DNA of 64,000 nucleotides from a bacterium (GTDB lineage Bacteria > Krumholzibacteriota > Krumholzibacteriia > LZORAL124-64-63). The notes under the pieces are model-generated. The model had not been told where the DNA came from. It searched no databases and worked only from the letters and a program-made list of their open reading frames with translations. Both the position numbers and the translations under genes were made by a program. Every line of letters begins with the position of its first letter. Positions within the stretch are counted from its first letter, which is position 1. The stretch lies in assembly GCA_016719645.1 (NCBI GenBank), contig JADJYS010000001.1, positions 248,001-312,000 of the forward strand, given 5' to 3'. Below are positions 48,179 through 57,828 of the stretch, piece by piece.

Positions 48179-49629
48179 GCGCGGACCTGGACAGGCGAGC
48201 GCGCGGCCGGCTGCGGGCGGCCCTGCTGCTGGGCGTCCTGGCCGTCGCGACGGTCGTGGCCGGCGGCTGCGCCGGCCGGCGACGCGGCCCCGTGGTCGCG
48301 CCGCCGCCCGTCGTCGTCGCGCCGGCGCCCCTCCCCGGGTCACCGGCGCCGACACCGGCGGACACCCTGACCCCCGAAGCGGAGCCCGTCCTGCGCCGCG
48401 CCGAACCGGTCTGGCTCGCCATCGGACTGGTGAGCGGCAAACCCCGCCTCGAACTCACGGTCGAGGGCGAGACCGAGCTGCTCGGCGGCGAGGGCGCCCG
48501 CGTCCTGGCGCGGCTGCCCGCCGGGGCCGCGTGCGTGCTGGAAGCCGGCCGCGGCGGCGTGGCCTGGCGCGGCGGCGGGAAGAACGGCGTCGCGGCGGCG
48601 CCGCTGCTGCTGCGCCCCGTCGATCCCCGGCACGGCCTGATCTGGGGCGACACGCCCTACGGCGGCGAGATGCGGGTCCTGCGGCCCCAGTCCGGCCTCA
48701 CCCTGGTCAACGCGGTCGAACTGGAGGAGTACCTGCGCGGGGTCGTGCCCTGGGAGATCGGCCGTCCCGGCGAGCCGGGCCTCGCCGCGCTCGAGGCGCA
48801 GGCGGTCGCCGCCCGCACCTACAGCCTGGCGCACCGCGGCGACCGCAGCAACCTGGGCTTCGACCTCTGGGCCGACGTGCAGGACCAGGTCTACCACGGG
48901 CGCCGCGGCAACGACCGCTGGTGCGACCTGGCGGTCGCGAACACGCGCGGGCTCGTGCTGCGGCACGGCGGCCGCGAGATCGAAGCCTACTACTGCTCGA
49001 CCTGCGGCGGCCGCACGAGCGACGTGCACGAGGTCTGGCCGCGGGAGGCGCGCCCCTACCTCGTGAGCGTCGCGGACGGACCGCCGGACAGCAGCTGGTG
49101 CCGGGGTTCGCCCCTCTTCCGCTGGGAGAAGTCCTGGTCCGCCGCCGACCTCGAGCGCGTCCTGCAACGCACCCTGCCCGAGTACCTGCAGTGGCTGTCC
49201 GCCTCGCCGGCCCGGCGCGACTGGGCGGGGGAGGGGTTCGCGCCGGCGCGGTCCGGTGCGGACGCCCGCCGGCCCGGCCGCCTGCGCGGCCTGGAGATCG
49301 CCGAGCGCACGAGCTGCGGCCGCATCGCGCGGCTGGACATCCGCACCGACGCCGGGGTCTACCGCATCCGGGGCGACCGGGTGCGCTGGGTCCTGGTGCC
49401 GGTCGAGGGCCGCTTCTCGATCCTCGAGAGCGCGAGCTTCGACCTCACCGTCGACAAGGGCCGCGACGGCGCATTGCGGCGCGTCAGCGTGGCCGGCCGC
49501 GGTTTCGGGCACGGCGTCGGGCTCTGCCAGCACGGCGCGCTGGCCATGGCGCGCGCCGGCCACGGCTTCCGCGAGATCCTCGCCCACTACTACCCGGGCG
49601 CGCGGCTCGAAGCGGTCGGCGCGCCGTGA
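48175..49629 (+). CDS. SpoIID/LytB-domain lipoprotein
   Basis: A 484-residue lipoprotein. GTG 48175 overlaps the peptidase stop. Residues 10-35 form a lipoprotein signal (LLLGVLAVATVVAGGC). A Pro/Ala linker precedes the SpoIID domain: ELEEYLRGVVPWEIG (catalytic-type Glu), ALEAQAVAARTYSLAH, EIEAYYCSTCGGRTSDVHEV, and the end GRGFGHGVGLCQHGALAMAR. SpoIID/LytB proteins are lytic transglycosylases or amidase enhancers acting on peptidoglycan. Nothing suggests sporulation here. It is coupled to the following GH3 gene by a GTGA overlap. Confidence 0.9.
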   Translation: MSADLDRRARGRLRAALLLGVLAVATVVAGGCAGRRRGPVVAPPPVVVAPAPLPGSPAPTPADTLTPEAEPVLRRAEPVWLAIGLVSGKPRLELTVEGETELLGGEGARVLARLPAGAACVLEAGRGGVAWRGGGKNGVAAAPLLLRPVDPRHGLIWGDTPYGGEMRVLRPQSGLTLVNAVELEEYLRGVVPWEIGRPGEPGLAALEAQAVAARTYSLAHRGDRSNLGFDLWADVQDQVYHGRRGNDRWCDLAVANTRGLVLRHGGREIEAYYCSTCGGRTSDVHEVWPREARPYLVSVADGPPDSSWCRGSPLFRWEKSWSAADLERVLQRTLPEYLQWLSASPARRDWAGEGFAPARSGADARRPGRLRGLEIAERTSCGRIARLDIRTDAGVYRIRGDRVRWVLVPVEGRFSILESASFDLTVDKGRDGALRRVSVAGRGFGHGVGLCQHGALAMARAGHGFREILAHYYPGARLEAVGAP

Positions 49630-51080
49630 GCGCGGCGCCGCCGACCGCCTCGCGCCTCGTCGTCGGGTTGGCCGGCGTCGCGCTGCTGCCGCGGGAAGCG
49701 GCCTGGCTGCGGGCCCACCGGCCGGCGGGGGTGATCCTCTTCGGGCGCAACGTGCACGACGCCGACCAGCTGCGCCGCCTCTGCGCGGACCTGCGCGCGG
49801 CCCTGCCCGACGGCGCCGAGATCATGGCCGACCAGGAGGGCGGCGCGGTCTCGGTCCTCGCCGCGGCGGCGGGCCGCCCGCCGTCCGCCTGGACTCTCGG
49901 CGCGCTCGACGATCCGCAGCTCACCCGCCGCGTCCACCGCGACACGGCCCTGCGGGCCCGCGCCTGCGGGATCGACCGCCTGCTGGCCCCCTGCGCGGAT
50001 GTCCTGCTCGCGCCGGGCAACTCCGTGATCGGCAGCCGCGCCTTCGGCGCGTCGCCCGAACTGGTCGCCCGCCACGTCGCGGCCGCCGTCCGCGGCCTGC
50101 GCGAGGGCGGCGTGCGCTGCTGCCTGAAGCACTGGCCGGGGCACGGCGCCGTCGCGCGGGACACGCACCTCGGCGCGGCGGCGCCCGTGCCCTTCTGCGA
50201 CGAGCGGCCCTACGCCGCCGGCCTCGCGGCCGGCGCCGAGGCGATCATGCTCGGGCATCTCGTCGCGCCGGGGGAGGACCGTCCCGCCTCGTTGAGCCTC
50301 GCGGCCGCCGCCCGCGCGCGCCGTCTCGGCGCCCGCCTCCTGCTGAGCGACGACATCACCATGGGCGCGCTGCGCGCACCGCTGGCCGCACGGGGCGTGA
50401 CGGCGGCGGGCGAGGCCCTGGCCGAGCCGGGCGAACTGAGTCCCGCGTGGCTGGCGGCCGTCGATACCGGCGCCTGCGACCTGTTGCTGTGCCGGGGGAT
50501 TCCCTGGCGGGCGCTGCCGTCCGCAGACGCGCCGGCGCCGGGCCCGGACGGGGCGCAGCCGGGCCGTCGCGAGGATGCCGCGATGGCGTCGAGTTGGCGG
50601 GAAGCGCGGCGCCGCGCCGCGTCCCCGTGTCTGGACCCGCGGGCCGGCGCGCTGGCGGTGTGGCTCACCGCGCCCGGCCACCGCTGGGGCGCGCCGGACC
50701 TGCCGGTCCTGCGCGCGGCCGGCTGGCGCGGCCGCTGCCTGCTGGTGCCGCAGGGGAGGGGCGACGAACCGCCGCTGGGCCAGATCCTGATCGCGGGCCA
50801 CGCGCCGGCGGCGGCCGACCGGCTCGCGGCGGTCCGGAACTGGAGCCTGGGCGCGCTCGCGGACCGGGGGCTCTGCGTGGTGGCCGGCCACCCGGGCCTG
50901 TCGGCTCAGGCGAAGGGCCTGCTGCCGCCGGGGTGGACGGTAAGGGTCGGGGCCGGCATCGCGCCCGCCGATCTCGCGCCGCTGCTCACCGGTGCCGGGG
51001 CGGCCCTGAGGTGGCGGCGGATTGAAGGCCCGGTTGGGGTTGACAGCCCACCGGACCCGACATATATTCGGCGACCGTGA
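49626..51080 (+). CDS. Family 3 glycoside hydrolase (NagZ-like) with extra C-terminal domain
   Basis: A 484-residue enzyme. Residues 1-320 are the GH3 barrel: GVILFGRNVHDADQLRRLC, IMADQEGGAV, LLAPCADVLLAPGNSVIGSR, the NagZ-type catalytic loop RCCLKHWPGHGAVARDTHLG (Asp-His dyad) and LLSDDITMGAL. Residues 345-484 form a second alpha/beta domain, longer than in classic NagZ, resembling a divergent GH3 C-terminal domain. It likely removes N-acetylglucosamine from muropeptides. GTG 49626 overlaps the SpoIID gene. The stop codon lies 2 bases before tRNA-Asp, and the tRNA promoter is embedded in its last codons. Confidence 0.87.
   Translation: MSAAPPTASRLVVGLAGVALLPREAAWLRAHRPAGVILFGRNVHDADQLRRLCADLRAALPDGAEIMADQEGGAVSVLAAAAGRPPSAWTLGALDDPQLTRRVHRDTALRARACGIDRLLAPCADVLLAPGNSVIGSRAFGASPELVARHVAAAVRGLREGGVRCCLKHWPGHGAVARDTHLGAAAPVPFCDERPYAAGLAAGAEAIMLGHLVAPGEDRPASLSLAAAARARRLGARLLLSDDITMGALRAPLAARGVTAAGEALAEPGELSPAWLAAVDTGACDLLLCRGIPWRALPSADAPAPGPDGAQPGRREDAAMASSWREARRRAASPCLDPRAGALAVWLTAPGHRWGAPDLPVLRAAGWRGRCLLVPQGRGDEPPLGQILIAGHAPAAADRLAAVRNWSLGALADRGLCVVAGHPGLSAQAKGLLPPGWTVRVGAGIAPADLAPLLTGAGAALRWRRIEGPVGVDSPPDPTYIRRP
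51040..51068 (+). promoter_or_regulatory. tRNA-Asp promoter inside the GH3 gene
   Basis: TTGACA (51040-51045), exact 17-base spacer, TATATT (51063-51068). It overlaps codons for VDSPPDPTYI at the GH3 C-terminus, and transcription would start 6-8 bases before the mature tRNA. Confidence 0.82.
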
Positions 51081-51082
51081 GT

Positions 51083-51159
51083 GGGGGCGTAGTTCAGCTG
51101 GTTAGAACGCCGGCCTGTCAAGCCGGAGGTCGCGAGTTCGAATCTCGTCGCTCCCGCCA
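51083..51159 (+). tRNA. tRNA-Asp (anticodon GTC)
   Basis: A 77-base cloverleaf with encoded CCA: acceptor GGGGGCG / CGCTCCC (one G-T), anticodon arm CCGGC-CTGTCAA-GCCGG reading GTC, T-arm GCGAG-TTCGAAT-CTCGT. Confidence 0.97.
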
Positions 51160-51169
51160 CCGTCCTCTC

Positions 51170-51197
51170 GACCCGCGCCCGGCGCGGGTCTTTTGTT
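51170..51197 (+). terminator. Rho-independent terminator of tRNA-Asp
   Basis: Stem GACCCGCGC / GCGCGGGTC (51170-51190) followed by TTTTGTT. Confidence 0.9.
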
Positions 51198-51464
51198 GGT
51201 GCAGACGTCTGCGGTGCGCCTGCGGTCGGGAGCCGACCAATCCCCACGAATTCATTGATAATTACTATAATACAAATCTAAGTACGAATGCACAAATCAG
51301 GTTCGATTCGACTGACGAACTTCTCAAATCCATCTTGTAGTTCTGCGGATATTTGCGTTAAGATTCACCCGCATCATGGTCTTTGCCAGGAGCCGCTTCC
51401 TTGACTCCTGCCGCTGCGTGAGGACCGGCTGCCTCAGACTTGAGGCCAACGAAAGGGATCCGGA
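51198..51464 (+). other. AT-rich upstream region of the duplicated-domain exported protein
   Basis: No gene is seen. From 51236 to about 51375 the composition drops sharply to AT-rich sequence. A TATAAT sits at 51266-51271 without a good -35, and TTGTAG (51335-51340) with TAAGAT (51359-51364) at 18 bases is another candidate promoter. The ribosome site GAAAGGGAT precedes ATG 51465. Confidence 0.45.
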
Positions 51465-52418
51465 ATGAAGCGTCGCCACACTCTGTTGCTCGCCCTGGCC
51501 ATGCTTAGCGCGGCCGCGGTCGCGAATGCCGATCCGACCATCGGCGTCTTCTTCGACACCGACGGCACGCAGCCCACGCTGGTGGCGGAACCCGGCACCG
51601 TGAACACCGGCTACGTCCTGATCAACAACTCCGACATGATGGTCGGCGGCGCGGCCTTCAAGATGGAGACCGAGGGCGGGTTCATGCTCGTCGGCGAGAC
51701 CTGGGCCAACGGCCTGCTGTTCGGCACGCTGCTGACCGGCGCCGAGATCGGCCTCTACACCGCGCTGCCGCAGTTCGGCACCGATCCCACGGTGATCTGC
51801 ACCTTCCAGCTGTTCGGCACCGAGATGGTGATCAACTCGCACCTGACGATCGTCAACGACCCGGACTACGCCACGCCGGTGGTCGCCAACAACAACGCCA
51901 TCCTGTTCCCGGCCGAGGGCCTGACCGGCAGCGTCACGCTGCGCAACACGCCCGAGATCGGCGTCTTCTTCGACACCGCCGCCACGGAGCAGTCCGCCAT
52001 CTTCAACGGCGGCGTCGGCGAGCTCTACCAGGCCTGGGTCTGCGTGCGCAACGCCGAGATGATGGTCGGCGGCGCCGCCTTCAAGATGAACCTCGACCCG
52101 CGCATCACGCTGCTCAACGCCGTGCCGGCCAACGCCCTGATCTTCGGCACCCTGACCACCGGCGTCGAGATGGGCCTGTACACGAACCTGCCGGTGTTCG
52201 GTTCGGACCCCGGCATCCTGTACTCGCTGCTCTTCACGACCTTCAACAACCAGATGATCGACGCGACCATCGCGATCGTGAACCACCCGAACTACGACAC
52301 GCCCAAGGTCGCGGACAACAGCGCCGTGCAGTGGAGCGCCGACGGCCTGACCTCCTTCCTGACCATCCCCGTCGCCACCGAGGAGATGAGCTGGGGACAG
52401 GTCAAGGCCCTGTACTAG
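51465..52418 (+). CDS. Exported protein made of two tandem homologous domains, with SWGQVKALY tail
   Basis: A 317-residue secreted protein. Signal peptide MKRRHTLLLALAMLSAAAVANA, then two copies of a roughly 140-residue beta-rich domain. Copy 1 (residues 24-160) starts PTIGVFFDTDGTQ and copy 2 (165-300) PEIGVFFDTAATEQ; both have the block M-M-V-G-G-A-A-F-K-M and LxFGTLxTGxExGLYTxLPxFG, then DxATP or DTPK with a following N. The end EEMSWGQVKALY is the shared tail. The two-domain layout resembles cohesin-like or NEAT-like small beta sandwiches in general form only. Function unknown; a surface or extracellular role is inferred from the signal and tail. Confidence 0.78.
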   Translation: MKRRHTLLLALAMLSAAAVANADPTIGVFFDTDGTQPTLVAEPGTVNTGYVLINNSDMMVGGAAFKMETEGGFMLVGETWANGLLFGTLLTGAEIGLYTALPQFGTDPTVICTFQLFGTEMVINSHLTIVNDPDYATPVVANNNAILFPAEGLTGSVTLRNTPEIGVFFDTAATEQSAIFNGGVGELYQAWVCVRNAEMMVGGAAFKMNLDPRITLLNAVPANALIFGTLTTGVEMGLYTNLPVFGSDPGILYSLLFTTFNNQMIDATIAIVNHPNYDTPKVADNSAVQWSADGLTSFLTIPVATEEMSWGQVKALY

Positions 52419-52454
52419 TCTCCGCATGATCGGCGGCGCGCCGGCGCCGCGGCG

Positions 52455-52482
52455 GGAGGCCGGTCGGCGACGACCGGCCTCC
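52455..52482 (+). terminator. Perfect 12-bp hairpin after the duplicated-domain gene
   Basis: GGAGGCCGGTCG / CGACCGGCCTCC with a GCGA tetraloop. No T-run follows; it may stabilise the 3' end or act as a factor-dependent stop. Confidence 0.55.
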
Positions 52483-52512
52483 GCTCGTTCCGGGGGCGCG
52501 TGCGCGCGGGGC

Positions 52513-52541
52513 TTGAGCGCGGCCGTCCCCGGTGCTACGCT
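52513..52541 (+). promoter_or_regulatory. Candidate promoter of the M49-like lipoprotein gene
   Basis: TTGAGC (52513-52518), 17-base spacer, TACGCT (52536-52541), 67 bases before ATG 52609. Confidence 0.5.
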
Positions 52542-52608
52542 GCCGGCGCGGCCGGGCCGTCCCCCGCGCCGCACCCAGAACCGCATCCCGAACGACGAGG
52601 AGAATCCG

Positions 52609-54300
<1,692 letters not shown>

Positions 54301-54319
54301 CCTTCACCGATTTCGGGCT

Positions 54320-54357
54320 GCCCCCGTCCGCCGAGCGCGGGCGGGGGCATCTTTCTA
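54320..54357 (+). terminator. Rho-independent terminator
   Basis: A 12-bp stem GCCCCCGTCCGC / GCGGGCGGGGGC (one G-T) with loop CGAGC, followed by ATCTTTCT. Confidence 0.82.
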
Positions 54358-54403
54358 TATGACAATGAGATGCATAGTCTATGATAATTCTATGACATTC
54401 TCC

Positions 54404-54432
54404 TTGCCATCAAAACGAACGCTCACTATGAT
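54404..54432 (+). promoter_or_regulatory. Promoter of the multihaem cytochrome gene
   Basis: TTGCCA (54404-54409), exact 17-base spacer, TATGAT (54427-54432), in an AT-rich island (54355-54435). Confidence 0.68.
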
Positions 54433-54484
54433 CCTGCGCAGTACTAGGATTTCGGGGGGGGACTCACCCAACAGGAGGTTGAAC

Positions 54485-55937
54485 ATGTCCAGGATCGTGA
54501 AGCAGGGGCTCCTGCCGGCCCTGTTGCTGTGCGGGGTGCTGATCCTCGCCGGCTGCGAAGGCGACCAAGGGCCCGTCGGCGCCCAGGGTCCCGAAGGTCC
54601 CGCCGGCCCTCCCGGGCCTCCGGGCGGCACCAGCGAGTTCACGTACGCGGGCTACCAGGGCGAGGCCTGCCTGCACTGCCACGGCCGCACCGTCGCCGAC
54701 GTGCGCACGACCGGCCACAGCGCCGCCTACGCGGGCCTCGACGCCGAGTCGCAGGACCTGCCCTACTGCCTGCAGTGCCACACGACCGGCTGGGACACGC
54801 CCATCGCCTACGGCGTCACCGAGTTCGATCCCTCGGGCGACGACGTCCACGGCTACGACGACTACTTCGGCGTGGACACGACCGAGGCCGCCTCGCGCCG
54901 CGACGCGCTCGAGAACGTCCAGTGCGAGTCCTGCCACGGCCCGATGGGCCCGGACTTCAACGCCCACACCCCGAACGTGGTCTTCTCGACGATCGTCGAC
55001 GGCGAGATCACGGCCTCCTGCGTGCCCTGCCACGAGGGGCAGCTCGAGGAGTGGGTGACCTCCGGCCACGGCACGGCCAGCGGCCTGACGCACGAGGAGT
55101 TCGTCGACGAGTTCGGCGGCGCCTCCTGCCGGGCCTGCCACACCAGCGAGGGCTTCATCGCCGCCCACGACCCCGTCTACACGTCGTACGACTTCGGCGG
55201 CGACTACAACTTCATCGGCTGCGTGACCTGCCACGACCCCCACGTGGGCGAGGCCGGCGGCGGCAACCAGGCGCAGCTGCGCGCGGTCGGCGCCGTGGAG
55301 ATCGTCTACACGCCGGGCCTGGTCCCGGGCGACCCGAGCGTGCCCCGGATGGAGGGCTACGGCGCGGCCCAGACCTGCGCCCAGTGCCACCACGCCCGCC
55401 GCAACGCGACGAACGTGTCCGGCCAGATCGCCAACGGCAACGCCCACTTCGGTCCCGCACGGCAGCCCGCAGATGGACATGTTCATCGGCGCCGGCTGCT
55501 ACGAGATCGCGGGCTACACCTACGAGCGCGAGCACTCGCACCAGAACATCGACGACGCCTGCGTGAAGTGCCACATGGTGCGCGAGGTGCTGCTGCACGG
55601 CGAGCTGCAGGACCACTCGTTCCACACCTTCACGCCCGACGTGGGCAACTGCGCGCCCTGCCACACCGGGATCACGGACTTCGACGTGGAAGGCGTGCAG
55701 ACGCAGGTCCGGACCAAGCTGAACCTGCTGGCCACCCTGTTCGGCTACGCCGACTGGGACGTCCTGATGGCGAACATGGACGCCGACAACGCCGCGATGG
55801 CCGCCTGGCAGCGCGAGGCGCTGTACGCCGGCGTGTTCGTGAGCAACGACGGCAGCCACGGCGTGCACAACCCGGACTACGCCCTGGACCTGCTGGACAA
55901 CGCCATCGCCTACTACCAGAGCCACATCACGCAGTAG
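54485..55937 (+). CDS. Nine-haem c-type cytochrome lipoprotein with collagen-like linker, broken by a +1 frameshift
   Basis: Start ATG 54485 follows AGGAGG. The signal ends in lipobox LILAGC. Next comes a short collagen-like stretch, GPVGAQGPEGPAGPPGPPG (six G-x-y units), then nine CxxCH haem sites: CLHCH, CLQCH, CESCH, CVPCH, CRACH, CVTCH, CAQCH, CVKCH, CAPCH. Between the seventh and eighth site, near 55460, one extra C breaks the frame; the continuation GSPQMDMFIGAGCYEIAGYT is in the next frame and ends at TAG 55937. Corrected length is 483 residues. It should be an outer- or inner-membrane-anchored electron carrier in the periplasm or at the surface. No partner porin or quinol dehydrogenase is in the window. 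Confidence 0.88.
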
Positions 55938-55964
55938 TCCGCAAGTCCCTCGAGTCGCAAGCAG

Positions 55965-55990
55965 GCGGCCGGCCCTTCGGGGCCGGCCGC
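55965..55990 (+). terminator. Strong hairpin terminator between converging genes
   Basis: A perfect 11-bp stem GCGGCCGGCCC / GGGCCGGCCGC with a TTCG loop, followed by TTGTCCGTT. Weakly A-rich bases upstream could let it serve the minus-strand gene too. Confidence 0.75.
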
Positions 55991-56018
55991 TTGTCCGTTC
56001 GGCGGTGCGGGCGCCGGC

Positions 56019-57788
56019 TCAGGCGCCGACGATGTTCTTGAGCGAGCCGCGGCTCAGCGGGTGGTAGCCGGGCGCCGCCGCCGCGAAGACCTCGCGGGCG
56101 AAGGCGGGGCCGTCGCCGCCGGCCGCCACCAGCGCGCCGTAGAGCGGCTTGAGGTACTTCATGCGGCCGACGCGCGTCAGCACCTCGCGCAGGCGCGGGC
56201 GCACCGGCTCGTACCCGCTGCGCGCGGCGATGGTCAGCCACTCCACCAGCACTTCGTGGTTGCCGCGGCCGGTCAGGGCGAAGGTCTCGTCCAGCCAGCG
56301 GCAATCGTCGTGGGGCAGGGGGCGCGGCAGGTCCTGCAGGAAGAGCTGCAGCTCGGTCGGGGTCCAGGCCGCGGACTCCGGTCCGGGCCGTTCGCCCGCG
56401 CTCCAGCCGGCGGCCAGGGCGCGCAGCCGGTCCAGGGCGGGCGCCGCGGTGCGGTGCTCGTTGGCGGGCATGCCGGGCCCGTCGATCCAGCTGCGGCCGT
56501 CCACGGCGTCCAGCACGCCGGGCAGCTGCTCTTCGAGGTAGGCGACGAACTCGTCGGTGGTGATGCTGCGGAAGTGGAAGCGCTCGAGGTACGCCCGCAG
56601 GAAGGCGTCGAAGCGGGGGCGGCCGACGGCCCGCTCCAGCAGGATGACGAACTGGGCGCCCTTCTCGTAGGGCACCAGCGAGTAGACCTCGTCCGGATCG
56701 ATGCCGGCGAGGTCGGTGCGCAGCTTCGTCAGGGGCGAGTCCGGGCCGAACTGGTCGAGGTGGACCTGCAGGGCGTTGCGGCGCAGCACCCCCTGCAGGT
56801 CGGCGAACTCGCGGCCGTGCAGCTCCTCGAGGATGCGCCGCTCGGCGTAGACGGTGAACCCCTCGTTCAGCCAGAAGTCGTTCATCGTCGCGTTGGTGAC
56901 CAGGTTGCCCGTCCAGCTGTGGGCCAGCTCGTGCACCACGACGTTGACCAGGCTGCGGTCGCCGGACAGCAGCGTCGGGGTCAGGAAGGTCAGGCGCGGG
57001 TTCTCCATGCCGCCGTAGGGGAAGGCGGGCGGCATCAGCAGCAGGTCGAAGCGGTCCCACTCGTAGGGGCCGAACAGCCGCTCGGCGGCCCGGATCATCG
57101 CCTCGACCTCCGCGAACTCCCAGGCCGCGGCGTCGATCATGTCCGGCTCGGCGTAGATGCGCGAGCGCGGGCCGAGGTCGCGGCGGTCGAGGTCGCCGAC
57201 GGCCAGGGCCAGCAGGTAGGTCGGGACGGCCTGGGGCATCGCGAAGCGCCAGCGGGTGCGGCCCGGTCCCGCGGGCTCGTCGCCGCCGGGCGCCGCGGAC
57301 ATCACCGCGCGCAGGGGCGCGGGCACGTCCACGTCCGCCGTGTAGGTGACCCGGTGCCGCGGCGTGTCCTGGCAGGGCACGAGCGAGCGCGCGTGGATCG
57401 GCTGGCACTGGGTGAACAGGAAGGGATGCCGGCCGCCCGTGGTCTGGACCGGGTCGAGCCAGCCCAGGGCCGGGGCCCCGGGGCCGGTCCGGTAGCGGAG
57501 GGTCACGGACTCCGTGCCGGGCGGCAGTTCCAGCCGCAGGCGGTCGCCGAGCACCGGGTCGCTCGCGGCCAGGGACCAGGCGACGGGCTCGCCGCGGCCG
57601 TCGGCCACCCCGGCGATGATCAGGCCGCGGGAATCCAGGTCCAGCGGCCCGGCCGCCGGGGCCGCGAAGGTCAGGCGCGCTTCGCCCTCCAGGGCGCGGG
57701 CCGCGAAGTCCACCTTCCAGACCAGGTCCAGGTGGCGGGTGACGGCCTGTTCGTCGTCGCACCAGGAATGAGGATCGCAGCGGCTCAT
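56019..57788 (-). CDS. M1-family aminopeptidase (leukotriene-A4-hydrolase-like)
   Basis: A 589-residue zinc enzyme without signal peptide. Visible are the N-terminal beta domain (HLDLVWKVDFAARALEGEAR), the substrate-binding YGGMENPRLTFLTP (GGMEN), the zinc motif NVVVHELAHSWTGNLVTN with the distal Glu in WLNEGFTVYAERRI, the catalytic Tyr region (SLVPYEKGAQFVI) and a helical C-terminal domain with RMKYLKPLYGAL. This domain order matches LTA4H-type cytosolic aminopeptidases that trim peptides. Start ATG 57788. It is 40 bases downstream of the lipoprotein gene. Confidence 0.93.
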   Translation of the reverse strand: MSRCDPHSWCDDEQAVTRHLDLVWKVDFAARALEGEARLTFAAPAAGPLDLDSRGLIIAGVADGRGEPVAWSLAASDPVLGDRLRLELPPGTESVTLRYRTGPGAPALGWLDPVQTTGGRHPFLFTQCQPIHARSLVPCQDTPRHRVTYTADVDVPAPLRAVMSAAPGGDEPAGPGRTRWRFAMPQAVPTYLLALAVGDLDRRDLGPRSRIYAEPDMIDAAAWEFAEVEAMIRAAERLFGPYEWDRFDLLLMPPAFPYGGMENPRLTFLTPTLLSGDRSLVNVVVHELAHSWTGNLVTNATMNDFWLNEGFTVYAERRILEELHGREFADLQGVLRRNALQVHLDQFGPDSPLTKLRTDLAGIDPDEVYSLVPYEKGAQFVILLERAVGRPRFDAFLRAYLERFHFRSITTDEFVAYLEEQLPGVLDAVDGRSWIDGPGMPANEHRTAAPALDRLRALAAGWSAGERPGPESAAWTPTELQLFLQDLPRPLPHDDCRWLDETFALTGRGNHEVLVEWLTIAARSGYEPVRPRLREVLTRVGRMKYLKPLYGALVAAGGDGPAFAREVFAAAAPGYHPLSRGSLKNIVGA

Positions 57789-57828
57789 GTCGACCTCCGG
57801 TTCGGGGCGCGCTCCGTCGGGCGCCGGC

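Noticed and set aside
43820..48355. Very long minus-strand open frame (about 1500 codons) opposite the C25 peptidase gene
   Set aside because: It is antisense to a gene with clear motifs, its translation is Val/Ala/Gly/Arg/Gln/His-rich without domains, and it lacks a ribosome site. Such frames are expected in high-GC DNA.
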